DNA of 64,000 nt, from assembly GCA_009780695.1 (NCBI GenBank), contig WQZN01000002.1, forward strand, positions 310,001 through 374,000, given 5' to 3'. The notes under the pieces were generated by a model, which saw nothing but the letters and a program-made list of their open reading frames with translations, had not been told where the DNA came from and made no database searches. Made by a program: the position numbers and the translations under genes. Every line of letters starts with the position of its first letter. Within the stretch, counting starts at the first letter, position 1. Below, in pieces: positions 8,658-16,876 of this stretch. Source of the DNA: Microbacteriaceae bacterium (GTDB lineage Bacteria > Actinomycetota > Actinomycetes > Actinomycetales > Microbacteriaceae).

Positions 8658-10075
8658 CCCGGCAGCCCCCCGCACGGATCCGCCGCGGCCTGCCGCGGGT
8701 GCCGGGCGGTGCGCCCTGGCCGGTCGTCGACGACGCGGTGCTCGCTGCGGTCGCGGCTGCGGCGGCGCCGGCTGTCGAGTCGGTGGATGCGGCGCCTGCG
8801 GTTCTGGATGCTCCCGCTCCCACTGCCGCCGCTGCGGCCCCGGGGGCGACCACCTCGACGCCCGTGACCTCGGCCGGGCAGGCGCTGCCGCTCGCCGGCA
8901 TCCGCCAGGGCCTGCCGCGCGTCGCTGGGGGAGCGCCCTGGCCGCCGCAGCCCTCGCCCGAGTACCTCGCCGCGCACGCGGCGCAGCCCGTCGCGGCAGC
9001 GGCGGCCGCCGAGACCCCGGCCGTCGAGCCGGTGGCGGCCGTGGATGTCGCAGCCGGGGCCCCCGCGGTCACGCCGTCCCCGGCATCCGCCGCCCCGCCA
9101 GCCCAACCCGCCGCCCCCGCAGCTTCACCTGCGCAGCCCGCAGCGCCCACCCGCACCGCGCCCGCGCAGCTCGCGGCCGAACCCGCGCGCCGCGCGCCCT
9201 CGCGTCTCGTCCGCACCGTCGGCTGGGTCGTCGCGGTGGTCGCCGCCGCGGCCGTCGTCGTGCTGCTCTCGCGCTGGCTCATCGGCCTGCCCGCGGTCGC
9301 ACACTTCGTGCACACCTACTCGGGCGCCGCGACGCGGCAGCCCACCGCCACCCCGGGCCTGCCCATCTGGCTCGAGGCGACGCACTACCTGAACGCGCTG
9401 TTCATGCTGCTGATCATCCGGTCGGGGCTCGCGGTGCGGCGTGAGAAGCGGCCGCCCGCCTCGTGGAGCCCGAAGTGGAACCCGGCGCGCAAGATCAGCC
9501 TCACCGTGTGGTTCCACCAGAGCCTCGACCTGCTCTGGGTCGTCAACGGCGTCGTGTTCCTCGTGCTGCTGTTCTCGACCGGGCAGTGGGCGCGCATCGT
9601 GCCGACGAGCTGGTCGGTCGTCCCGAACGCGCTCTCGGCGGCGCTGCAGTACGCCTCGCTGAACTGGCCCACCGAGGACGGCTGGGTCTACTACAACAGC
9701 CTGCAGCTGCTGGCCTACTTCGCGACGGTGTTCCTCGCGGCCCCGCTCGCGATGCTGACCGGCTTCCGGATGTCGGGCCTGTGGCCCAAGAAGAACCAGC
9801 GCCTCAGCGCCGCCTACCCCATCACCTGGGCGCGCGCGGTGCACTTCCCGGTGATGCTCTACTTCTGCGCGTTCATCGTCGTGCACGTCGGCCTGGTGCT
9901 CTCGACCGGGGCGCTGCGCAACCTCAACCACATGTTCGGCCACAGCGACACCACCAGCTGGCTCGGCTTCTGGATCTTCCTCGCCTCGATCGCCGTGATG
10001 GCCGGGGCCTGGGCCGCCGCGCGCCCGCTGGTGCTCACCCCCATCGCCTCGGTCTTCGGCAAAGTCGGCCGCTGA
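8654..10075 (+). CDS. Cytochrome b/b6-domain membrane protein with repeated N-terminal motif, candidate ETF electron acceptor
   Basis: 473 aa. Residues 9-23 ([15 protein letters not shown]) and 83-97 ([15 protein letters not shown]) are near-identical copies of a short motif set in a long Ala/Pro-rich stretch (about 24-185). A membrane helix follows (about 189-211), then a multi-helix cytochrome b domain with H244, H288, H397 and H411. The last two are 14 residues apart, like the dihaem subunit FdnI of formate dehydrogenase (H155/H169), so two b haems are expected. The start is ATG 8654 in an ATGA overlap with etfA. No ETF-quinone oxidoreductase is present nearby, so this protein may carry electrons from ETF to menaquinone; this is inference from context. 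The low-complexity part could be a tether, with the repeated motifs as docking sites. Confidence 0.82.
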   Translation: MTRQPPARIRRGLPRVPGGAPWPVVDDAVLAAVAAAAAPAVESVDAAPAVLDAPAPTAAAAAPGATTSTPVTSAGQALPLAGIRQGLPRVAGGAPWPPQPSPEYLAAHAAQPVAAAAAAETPAVEPVAAVDVAAGAPAVTPSPASAAPPAQPAAPAASPAQPAAPTRTAPAQLAAEPARRAPSRLVRTVGWVVAVVAAAAVVVLLSRWLIGLPAVAHFVHTYSGAATRQPTATPGLPIWLEATHYLNALFMLLIIRSGLAVRREKRPPASWSPKWNPARKISLTVWFHQSLDLLWVVNGVVFLVLLFSTGQWARIVPTSWSVVPNALSAALQYASLNWPTEDGWVYYNSLQLLAYFATVFLAAPLAMLTGFRMSGLWPKKNQRLSAAYPITWARAVHFPVMLYFCAFIVVHVGLVLSTGALRNLNHMFGHSDTTSWLGFWIFLASIAVMAGAWAAARPLVLTPIASVFGKVGR

Positions 10076-10100
10076 CCCCACGTTCGGAAGGAACACGGAA

Positions 10101-11321
10101 ATGGCAGAAGCAGTCATCGTCTCGACGGCGCGCTCGCCGATCGGGCGCGCGAACAAGGGCTCGCTGAAGGACGCCCGGCCCGACGACCTCGCAGCCCAGG
10201 TCGTCGAGGCGGCCCTGGCGAAGGTGCCGCAGCTCGACCCGCACGAGGTCGAGGACCTCATGCTCGGCTGCGGCGAGCCCGCGGGCGAGTCGGGCTTCAA
10301 CGTCGCGCGCAGCGTCGCCGTGATGCTGGGGCTCGACGACGTGCCCGCGACGACCGTGAACCGCTACTGCTCGTCGTCGCTGCAGACCACGCGCATGGCC
10401 TTCCACGCGATCCGCGCGGGGGAGGGCGACGTGTTCGTCTCGGCGGGCGTCGAGACGGTCAGCCGGTTCCGTTTCGGCACGGCCGACTACCCGGCCGAGG
10501 CCAAGAACCCGCTGTTCGCCGAGGCGATGGCGCGTTCGGCGGCGCGCGCCGCGGGCGGAGCAGAGGCGTGGCGCGAGCCGCGTGCGGACGGCCTGCTGCC
10601 CGACGTCTACCTCGCCATGGGACAGACCGCAGAGAACGTCGCGCAGCTCACGGGCATCACCCGCGAGGAGCAGGACCGCTTCGCCGTGCGCAGCCAGAAC
10701 CGCGCGGAGGCCGCGATCGCCTCGGGCTTCTTCGCTCGCGAGATCACGCCCGTGCGCCTGACGGACGGCACCGTCGTCTCGACCGACGACGGCCCCCGTA
10801 CCGGCACCACCTATGAGGCGGTCGCCGGGCTGCAGCCCGTCTTCCGCCCCGACGGCACGATCACGGCCGGCAACGCGTGCGCGCTCAACGACGGCGCGGC
10901 CGCGCTCGTGGTGATGTCGGATGTCCGCGCCAAAGAGCTCGGCATCACCCCGCTCGCACGCATCGTGTCCACCGGCGTCTCGGCGCTCTCGCCCGAGATC
11001 ATGGGCCTCGGCCCGATCGAGGCGACGCGACGCGCCCTCGCGAACGCGGGCATGACGATCGGCGACATCGACCTCGCCGAGATCAACGAGGCCTTCGCGG
11101 TGCAGGTGCTCGGCTCGGCACGCGAGCTGGGCATCGACGAGGACAAGCTCAACGTCTCGGGCGGCGCGATCGCCCTCGGCCACCCCTTCGGCATGACCGG
11201 GGCGCGCATCACCACGACCCTGATCAACAACCTGCAGACCTACGACGGCCGCTTCGGCCTCGAGACGATGTGCGTGGGCGGCGGCCAGGGCATGGCGATG
11301 GTCATCGAGAGGCTTTCCTGA
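10101..11321 (+). CDS. Acetyl-CoA acyltransferase (thiolase)
   Basis: A 406-aa degradative-type thiolase. The acyl-binding Cys is C90 in VNRYCSSSLQT. The C-terminal motifs are NEAFAVQ, GGAIALGHPFGMTGAR (H361) and CVGGGQGMAMV with C391. All catalytic residues are present. It should cleave 3-ketoacyl-CoA with CoA to acetyl-CoA (or propionyl-CoA) plus a shortened acyl-CoA, the last step of the route encoded in this operon. ATG 10101 follows CGGAAGGAACACGGAA, 25 nt after the cytochrome b stop. The gap to the next gene has no clear terminator, only a weak GTCCG/CGGAC stem. Confidence 0.94.
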   Translation: MAEAVIVSTARSPIGRANKGSLKDARPDDLAAQVVEAALAKVPQLDPHEVEDLMLGCGEPAGESGFNVARSVAVMLGLDDVPATTVNRYCSSSLQTTRMAFHAIRAGEGDVFVSAGVETVSRFRFGTADYPAEAKNPLFAEAMARSAARAAGGAEAWREPRADGLLPDVYLAMGQTAENVAQLTGITREEQDRFAVRSQNRAEAAIASGFFAREITPVRLTDGTVVSTDDGPRTGTTYEAVAGLQPVFRPDGTITAGNACALNDGAAALVVMSDVRAKELGITPLARIVSTGVSALSPEIMGLGPIEATRRALANAGMTIGDIDLAEINEAFAVQVLGSARELGIDEDKLNVSGGAIALGHPFGMTGARITTTLINNLQTYDGRFGLETMCVGGGQGMAMVIERLS

Positions 11322-11368
11322 GCGTGGGATGTCCGACGGGGCGGCGCGCGGACTGAGATGATCTGCGC

Positions 11369-11608
11369 GTGGCCCCGTCAGGTTCGTCGTTCCTCCCGCT
11401 CCTCCTGATCCCCGCCGCACTGGGCGTCAACTACCTGGTGCAGCGGGGCCGGAGCGCGAGCCACGTCTACGAGTGCGGCAGCTGCGGTGTGCGCTCCGAG
11501 CTCAGCGCGGCATCCCTCACCTTCGCTCCGCACAGCATGGGGCGGAAGTACACGCGCTGCCCGGCGTGCGGGCGCTTCACCTGGATGACGCCCGTTCCGA
11601 GGGGCTGA
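11369..11608 (+). CDS. Small membrane protein with a zinc-ribbon tail
   Basis: 79 aa from GTG 11369. A hydrophobic N-terminal segment (FLPLLLIPAALGVNYLV, about residues 8-24) is followed by ECGSCG and, 35 residues later, RCPACGRFTW, giving two CxxC pairs likely to bind zinc. The layout suggests a membrane-anchored cytoplasmic zinc ribbon. I do not recognise a function. It lies 47 bp after the thiolase, outside the tight overlaps of that operon, so it may be separate. The start is uncertain because no strong ribosome site is visible. Confidence 0.65.
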   Translation: MAPSGSSFLPLLLIPAALGVNYLVQRGRSASHVYECGSCGVRSELSAASLTFAPHSMGRKYTRCPACGRFTWMTPVPRG

Positions 11609-11719
11609 GCCGACGGCCGCGTGCGGCTGAGTGATGGCTGGATGCCACCCGAAAGGTCTGGGACATCAGCCGCGCGGCCGATGCCTCCGCACAACTTCGC
11701 CCGGTAGCTTCGGCTCACG

Positions 11720-12358
11720 ATGACCAGGGGCAGCACGAAGCGGCGCGGGCGCGCACGGCGCGGTTCCGCGCGGTCGGGCGTGCTGCGCACCGCCGCCGCC
11801 GTGCTCGGCGGCTTCGTCGTGCTCACCGTCGCACTGCTCGTCGCCGGGTTCATGTCGATCGCGCACGCGGGCAGCGGCGCCGCATCGACCACCCGGGTCG
11901 CGTCGAACCCGTGCCCCGCGGCATCCCCGGTCGTCGTCGGCTCGGTGACCGTTCCGCGCGGGCCCGTCGCCGGCTATTGCCAGGCGCAGCTCGTCAACGC
12001 GGCCGAAGTCATCAACGCGGCGCGCTCCCTCGGCATCGGCACGCATACCCAGACGGTCGGCGTCATGACGGCGATCGGCGAGACGCGGCTGCGCAACCTC
12101 GACTACGGCGACGCAGCCGGCCCCGACAGCCGCGGCCTCTTCCAGCAGCGCGACAACGGCCTGTGGGGTACGTACGCGCAGCGGATGGACCCCTACACGG
12201 CATCCCTGCACTTCTACGAGAAGCTCGTGACGATCCCGGGGTGGCGCACGATGCAGCCGACGCTGCTCGCCCACGCCGTGCAGGTCAACTCCGACCCGTA
12301 CTACTACGCGCAGTTCTGGGGCGACGCCCAGACGATCGTGGCGGCGCTCACGCAGTAG
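11720..12358 (+). CDS. Exported lysozyme-like (peptidoglycan hydrolase fold) protein
   Basis: 212 aa. A basic N-terminus (RGSTKRRGRARRGSARSG) precedes one hydrophobic helix (VLGGFVVLTVALLVAGFM), acting as signal or anchor. The outer part contains VGVMTAIGETRLRNLDYGD, DSRGLFQQRDNGLWGTY, RMDPYTASLHFYEKL and VNSDPYYYAQFW. This is the actinobacterial lysozyme-like domain often fused to M23 or NlpC domains. The Glu of IGET is the likely catalytic acid. TAGCTT at 11705-11710 lies 9 nt before the ATG, suggesting a nearly leaderless transcript. Its last 11 nt overlap the convergent PaiB-like gene. Substrate cleavage is inferred from family likeness. Confidence 0.75.
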   Translation: MTRGSTKRRGRARRGSARSGVLRTAAAVLGGFVVLTVALLVAGFMSIAHAGSGAASTTRVASNPCPAASPVVVGSVTVPRGPVAGYCQAQLVNAAEVINAARSLGIGTHTQTVGVMTAIGETRLRNLDYGDAAGPDSRGLFQQRDNGLWGTYAQRMDPYTASLHFYEKLVTIPGWRTMQPTLLAHAVQVNSDPYYYAQFWGDAQTIVAALTQ

Positions 12359-12992
12359 GCGCGGCGTCCGGCGGGAGCGCAGCGCGCATCGCGGCCGCGA
12401 CCTCGCCGGCCCCGGCGAACGGCTCGCCCGCGAGCCCGTCGATCACGCCCTCGCGATCGGCGAGCGAGCGGTTCTGGCTGAGCTTCGCCTTGCCCTCGAC
12501 GCGCTCGACGTGCACTTCGAGCCCGATGATGCCGGTCAGCTGCATGTCGACGTAGCCGGCGGGTGCGTCCGTCACCCGCCACGCGTCGGGGCGGTGCGCC
12601 TCATGGATGTCCGTGAGGTCGGTGACCGCCGCGCGGAGCCACTCGGGGTCGTCGTGCACGGTCACGGTGCCGGCGAGCTGCACGGCCGAGTAGTTCCACG
12701 TCGGCACGACCTCGCCGCTCTCGGCCTTCGTGGCGTACCAGCCCGGGTGGATGTAGGCATCGGGCCCCGTGACGACGAGCAGCACGGGGGAGCCGTCGGC
12801 GAGCCCGCGCCACTGCCGGTTCGCGCGGGCGAGGTGGGCCACGACCGTGTCGCCGCGCCAGATGATCGGCAGGAGCGTGGCCTGCGGCATCCCGCCCTCG
12901 CCGACCGTGACGAACCACGCGACGCGCGCCTGCTCGACCATGGCGCGGATCTCGCCCTCGTCGTCGACCTGGTTGAACCGCGGCGTGTACAT
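12348..12992 (-). CDS. PaiB-like FMN-binding regulator / flavoprotein
   Basis: A 214-aa protein of the PaiB (FMN-binding negative transcriptional regulator) family. It begins MYTPRFNQVDD and has WFVTVGEGGMPQATLLPIIW, AHLARANRQW, the conserved HPGWYATK and VVPTWNYSAVQLAG, and the late segment GIIGLEVHVERVEGKAKLSQ. These fit a split-barrel flavin-binding dimer. In Bacillus the PaiA/PaiB pair affects protease and sporulation genes; here no PaiA acetyltransferase is adjacent, so a regulatory role should not be assumed. TAGCGT (complement of 12999-13004) stands 6 nt before the ATG, a leaderless start. Confidence 0.88.
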   Translation of the reverse strand: MYTPRFNQVDDEGEIRAMVEQARVAWFVTVGEGGMPQATLLPIIWRGDTVVAHLARANRQWRGLADGSPVLLVVTGPDAYIHPGWYATKAESGEVVPTWNYSAVQLAGTVTVHDDPEWLRAAVTDLTDIHEAHRPDAWRVTDAPAGYVDMQLTGIIGLEVHVERVEGKAKLSQNRSLADREGVIDGLAGEPFAGAGEVAAAMRAALPPDAAPTA

Positions 12993-13027
12993 GCGGCCAC
13001 GCTAGCGCCGTCGCCGGGCCCTGTGCC

Positions 13028-13711
13028 TCAGCCTGCTGCGTGCGCGAGCGGCGCAAGCGTCGCCCGGGCGTTGCTGAAGACGACGAACAGCAGGGGCGCG
13101 ACGCCGAGCAGCGTGCCGAGCACGGGCTGCGCGAGCACGAACGCGACCGCGGCGGTGAGGGCGGCGAGCGACAGCAGCGTGAGCGGCCAGCGACGGATCG
13201 CGAGGTAGACGGATGCCTTCAGCAGGGCTGCCGTCGGGGCATCCGCCCCAACGCCGCCCGCGGCGAAGCCGGCGAGCGCCAGCACCACGACCGCCACGGC
13301 GACGGCGACGACCGCGACGAGCACGGGCACGAGCGCCGCCCCCACGGGCGCCCCCGCGGTCGAGGCGAGGTCGAGCCCCACGACGAGCACGAGGCCGTCG
13401 AGCGCGAGGCCGAGCAGGCCCGCCCGCTTCATGCCGCGCCGCCACCCGAGCCAGAACGCGCGGAACGGCCGCGTGTCGCCGGCGTTCATCGCGTCGAAGG
13501 CCGTGAACGCCCCGACGAGCGACGGCGCGAGCGTGAGAGACAGGACCACGAAGAACGGCCAGGCCGCCCCCGGCTGCCGCACGAGGGCGAGCGAGACCGC
13601 GAGAGGCAGGTTCGCGAGCGCCATCGACAGGTTGACGGCGAGGCCCGTGTAGACGTAGCCGAAGACGAGGTCGAAGCCGGGCTGGCTCAGCGTGGGCAGC
13701 TTGACGGACAT
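13028..13711 (-). CDS. YesL-like (DUF624) membrane protein
   Basis: 227 aa with several hydrophobic helices and little else. The N-terminal part (GFDLVFGYVYTGLAVNLSMALANLPLA) and LAPSLVGAFTAFDAMNAGD, followed by a basic FWLGWRRGMKRA, match the layout of YesL/DUF624 proteins, which often sit next to sugar ABC transporters. It is the last gene of the minus-strand operon, 2 nt after the second permease. In Bacillus subtilis yesL lies in the rhamnogalacturonan cluster; this likeness supports a link to plant or uronic-acid polysaccharides. Molecular role unknown. Confidence 0.7.
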   Translation of the reverse strand: MSVKLPTLSQPGFDLVFGYVYTGLAVNLSMALANLPLAVSLALVRQPGAAWPFFVVLSLTLAPSLVGAFTAFDAMNAGDTRPFRAFWLGWRRGMKRAGLLGLALDGLVLVVGLDLASTAGAPVGAALVPVLVAVVAVAVAVVVLALAGFAAGGVGADAPTAALLKASVYLAIRRWPLTLLSLAALTAAVAFVLAQPVLGTLLGVAPLLFVVFSNARATLAPLAHAAG

Positions 13712-13713
13712 CC

Positions 13714-14592
13714 TCAGCCCTTCATGCCGCTCGTCGCGATGCCCGCGATGAAGTAGCGCTGACCGAACAGGAAGATGACCAGCACCGGGATGATCGAGAT
13801 GACCGATCCGGTCATGATCATCGCGTAGTCGGCGGAGTACTGCCCGATGAACTGGCGCAGACCGAGCTGCACCGTCCACAGGCTGTTGCTCGACAGGTAG
13901 ATGAACGGGCCCATGTAGTCGTTCCACGTGTTCACGAAGGTGAGCAGGGCGAGCGAGGCCAGGGCGGGCTTCGACAGCGGCAGGATGATGCGCGCCCAGA
14001 TGCCGTAGTCGCTCAGGCCGTCGAGACGCGCCGCCTCGGTGAGCTCCTCGGGGATCGTCAGGTAGTACTGCCGCATCAGGAACACGCCGAATGCGCCGAA
14101 GGCTTGCAGCAGGATGAGCGCCCAGAAGGTGTTCGTGAGGTGGGCGTGCTGCATCATCACGTACTGGGGGATCATGTACGCCTGCCAGGGCACGGCGATC
14201 GTCGCAAGATAGGCGAGGAACAGCCCGTCGCGGCCCGGGAACTTGACCTTCGAGAAGCCGTAGGCCGCGAAACTGCCCGTCAGCACCTGCAGGAAGGTGA
14301 TGGAGACGGCGAGCAGCGCCGAGTTGCCGAGGTAACCGGCGAGCGGCACCTGCTTCCAGATGTCGCGGTAGTTGCTCCACACCCAGTGCTGGGGGATCCA
14401 GTGGATGGGCACCGACAGCACGTCGACGTTGTTCTTGAACGACGACGACAGCATCCACAGGAACGGCAGCAGGACGACGAGCAGCAGCACCGAGAGCAGG
14501 ACGTAGACGACCGTCTTCGAGAGACGTTCGCGATTGCGCTTGGCGCGGAGAGTGGGGCGGATGTCACCGCCCAGGCGCGCATCGATCGCCAT
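13714..14592 (-). CDS. Carbohydrate ABC transporter permease (MalG-like)
   Basis: 292 aa. One N-terminal helix (VVYVLLSVLLLVVLLPFLWM) is followed by the MetI-like permease domain. The cytoplasmic EAA loop reads EELTEAARLDGLSDYGIWAR, then PLSKPALASLALLTFVNTWN, as in MalG/LacG proteins. The ATG at 14592 shares a base with the stop of the first permease (TGATG), so translation is coupled. No ATP-binding subunit lies in the island; such CUT1 systems often use a shared MsiK-like ATPase encoded elsewhere (established for Streptomyces, inferred here). Confidence 0.93.
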   Translation of the reverse strand: MAIDARLGGDIRPTLRAKRNRERLSKTVVYVLLSVLLLVVLLPFLWMLSSSFKNNVDVLSVPIHWIPQHWVWSNYRDIWKQVPLAGYLGNSALLAVSITFLQVLTGSFAAYGFSKVKFPGRDGLFLAYLATIAVPWQAYMIPQYVMMQHAHLTNTFWALILLQAFGAFGVFLMRQYYLTIPEELTEAARLDGLSDYGIWARIILPLSKPALASLALLTFVNTWNDYMGPFIYLSSNSLWTVQLGLRQFIGQYSADYAMIMTGSVISIIPVLVIFLFGQRYFIAGIATSGMKG

Positions 14593-15524
14593 CAGTCCTG
14601 CCTCCTGTTCTGCAGCCGGTATTGGAAGAGCGTGATGAGGAGCACCATGACGAACAGCACGAGCGAGATCGCCGACGAGTAGCCGAACTGGCCGTTCAGG
14701 ATCCCGTCCTGGTAGATGAGCTGAGAGAGCACGAGCGTCGCGCGGCCCGGGCCGCCCTCGGTCATGACGAAGATCAGGTCGAAGACCTTGAAGCTCGACA
14801 CGGTGAGGATGACGAGCACGAAGAACGTCGTCGGGCGCAGGCCCGGCACGGTGACGTTCCAGAACTTGTGCCACGCGCTCGCGCCGTCGACGGAGGCCGC
14901 CTCGTAGAGCTCGCCGGGGATCGCCTGCAGACCCGCCAGGAACAGGATCATGTAGTAGCCCATGTCCTTCCAGACGCTCGTGATGATCACGGCGGGCAGG
15001 GCCCAGGTCGTGCTCGAGGTCCATCCGGGCGGGTTGTGCACGCCCAGGTGCGTGAGCAGCACGTTCACGGGGCCGCTCGTCGGGTCGAAGAGCAGGTTCC
15101 ACACGATGGCGATCGCCACGAGCGAGCTGATGTAGGGGAAGAAGATCGCGACGCGGAAGAACTCGATGCCGCGGAGCTTGCGGTTGAGGACGAGCGCGAG
15201 GCCGAGCGAGAGCGCGAGCGTCAACGGCACATGGCCGACGGCATAGAGCACGGTGTTCTCGAGGGCCGCCCAGAACATCGGGTCCTGCGAGAGCCGGATG
15301 AAGTTGTGCAGGCCGACCCACTTGGGCGGGTTGTAGGCATCCCAGCTCATGAACGACAGCCCGAGCGCGGCGATCACCGGCACGAGCGTGAACAGGGCGA
15401 AGCCGAGGAAGTTCGGCAGGATGAAGCTCCAGCCGATGAGGGTGGCGCGGCGGCGCTGCACGCGGCCGCGGGCCGGGGCGCGTTCGGCGCGCCCCGACTC
15501 GACGTGGGCCACAGTCGTGGTCAT
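14592..15524 (-). CDS. Carbohydrate ABC transporter permease (MalF/UgpA-like)
   Basis: 310 aa from ATG 15524, which is preceded by AGGTG 6 nt away. A GTG at 15533 would add three residues and cannot be excluded. Six helices are expected, the first being LIGWSFILPNFLGFALFTLV. The EAA loop reads LYEAASVDGASAWHKFWNVT and ends with VPGLRPTT; then FVMTEGGPGRAT, typical of MalF/UgpA permeases. It starts just after the binding-protein stop and overlaps the next permease by 1 nt. With the MalG-like partner it forms the membrane pore of a CUT1 sugar importer. Confidence 0.93.
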   Translation of the reverse strand: MTTTVAHVESGRAERAPARGRVQRRRATLIGWSFILPNFLGFALFTLVPVIAALGLSFMSWDAYNPPKWVGLHNFIRLSQDPMFWAALENTVLYAVGHVPLTLALSLGLALVLNRKLRGIEFFRVAIFFPYISSLVAIAIVWNLLFDPTSGPVNVLLTHLGVHNPPGWTSSTTWALPAVIITSVWKDMGYYMILFLAGLQAIPGELYEAASVDGASAWHKFWNVTVPGLRPTTFFVLVILTVSSFKVFDLIFVMTEGGPGRATLVLSQLIYQDGILNGQFGYSSAISLVLFVMVLLITLFQYRLQNRRQD

Positions 15525-15533
15525 CTGCAGCAC

Positions 15534-16820
15534 CTACTGGCTCAGCGCCTGGCTCTTCACGAGGGACTCCATCTCCTTGATGCCGGCACTGACCGACTTG
15601 GAGCCCGTCATGATCAGCTGGTGTTCCTGGCTGAGGACGGTGTTGACCGCCGCGGCGTTCGGGTTGACGGGGATGTCGGGCTTCACCGAGTCCGGCGCGA
15701 AGGCCTTCTTGGATAGGTCGTCCTGGGGCATGCCGGCGAGGCCGAAGTACTTCTGCGTGATGGTGTCGCTTTGGTACGACGGCACGATGCCGATCGAGGC
15801 GACCGCTTCGGCACCCTGCTCGCTCGCTGCGAAGGCGATGAACTTCTTTGCCGCCGCGACGTCCTTGGCGTTCTTGTTGATGCCGAAGCCGGTCGGGCCG
15901 CCGTCGGTGACGATCGGCTGCCCCGCGGTGATCTGCGGCAGCTGGGCGATGCCCCAGTTCGGCACGGAGACGCCCTTGGCCTTGTCCGCGAGCAGCGGAG
16001 CGATGAGCCACGTGCCCATCGGCACCATGGCGGCCTTGCCGGTCTCGAACTCGGTCTGGTAGGCGAGCTTCTGCGCCGTGGCCTCGCCGTAGTTCGGGAT
16101 GTCGCCGGCCTTCTGCAGCTTCAGCATCATGTTGTACTGATCGGTCAGATAGCTGTAGTCGCTCGGGTCGGTCAGGTCCTTGCCGTTCTGCACGGCCGAG
16201 ATGCCCTGCACGAGCGAGTTCCAGGTGTGGACGTAGGCGCCGTAGACCTTGTTCGCACCGCTGCCGCTCGTGAGCTTCGCCGCGTCCTGCGCGAACTGGT
16301 CCCACGTCAGGTTGTCGGGGGCAGCCAGGCCGGCCTTCTGGAACAGGTCCTTGTTGTAGAAGAGCACGGTGAAGTCGGTGCGATACGGCAGGGCGAAGTA
16401 GTCGCCCTTGTACTGGTACGAGTCGAGGCCGGCGAGCTTGTCGGACGGCGCCGCCTTCTCGACGTCGTCGAGATTGACGAGCTGCTGCTTGGCGACGTAA
16501 CCCGAGTAGTCGGTCAGGTTCTTCACCGTGATGATGTCGGTGGAGTCGCCGCCGGCGAGCATCGTGGTGATCTTCGCCTCGTAGTCGGCGGCCGTCGGCA
16601 CGTCGACGGGCTGGATCGTGATGTCGGGGTTCGCCTTCTCGAAGGCGGTGAAGAGCGCCTTGAACTCGGGGGTGTCGGCGTAGTCCCAGGTGGTGATGGT
16701 GAGCGTGGTCTTGCCCGAGCCGTTGTTCGAAGACGTGCTCGGCGAGCCGGCGCAGCCCGCGAGGGCGAGCGCGGAGGCTGTGATGCCGGCGAGGGCCAGC
16801 ATGCGCATGGGGCGCTTCAT
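15534..16820 (-). CDS. Extracellular sugar-binding lipoprotein of an ABC importer
   Basis: 428 aa from ATG 16820. AAAGGAG lies 9 nt upstream; an earlier in-frame ATG at 16841 precedes that ribosome site and is rejected. The signal peptide ends in the lipobox LALAGC, with C23 the lipid-modified residue, then a Ser/Asn/Gly-rich linker. The mature part opens LTITTWDYADTPEFKALFTA and shows ITTMLAGGDSTDIITVKN, ALPYRTDFTVLFYNKDLF and VTDGGPTGFGINKNA, the plan of family 1 solute-binding proteins. It delivers a di- or oligosaccharide to the two permeases. The ligand cannot be read, but the linked lyase suggests uronic-acid oligosaccharides. Confidence 0.93.
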   Translation of the reverse strand: MKRPMRMLALAGITASALALAGCAGSPSTSSNNGSGKTTLTITTWDYADTPEFKALFTAFEKANPDITIQPVDVPTAADYEAKITTMLAGGDSTDIITVKNLTDYSGYVAKQQLVNLDDVEKAAPSDKLAGLDSYQYKGDYFALPYRTDFTVLFYNKDLFQKAGLAAPDNLTWDQFAQDAAKLTSGSGANKVYGAYVHTWNSLVQGISAVQNGKDLTDPSDYSYLTDQYNMMLKLQKAGDIPNYGEATAQKLAYQTEFETGKAAMVPMGTWLIAPLLADKAKGVSVPNWGIAQLPQITAGQPIVTDGGPTGFGINKNAKDVAAAKKFIAFAASEQGAEAVASIGIVPSYQSDTITQKYFGLAGMPQDDLSKKAFAPDSVKPDIPVNPNAAAVNTVLSQEHQLIMTGSKSVSAGIKEMESLVKSQALSQ

Positions 16821-16876
16821 GGTGGATAACTCCTTTGTCATTCCGATGTGGTGCAGGGGGTGGTGCGGCGTCTCGG

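Noticed and set aside
10101-11321. Thiolase NRYCSSSLQ instead of NRxCSSGLQ taken as active-site damage
   Set aside because: The nucleophile Cys, His and second Cys are all present, and this variant occurs, as far as I recall, in other actinobacterial thiolases.
16821-16841. Upstream ATG of the sugar-binding lipoprotein
   Set aside because: It lies before the AAAGGAG ribosome site and would put seven extra residues ahead of the signal peptide.
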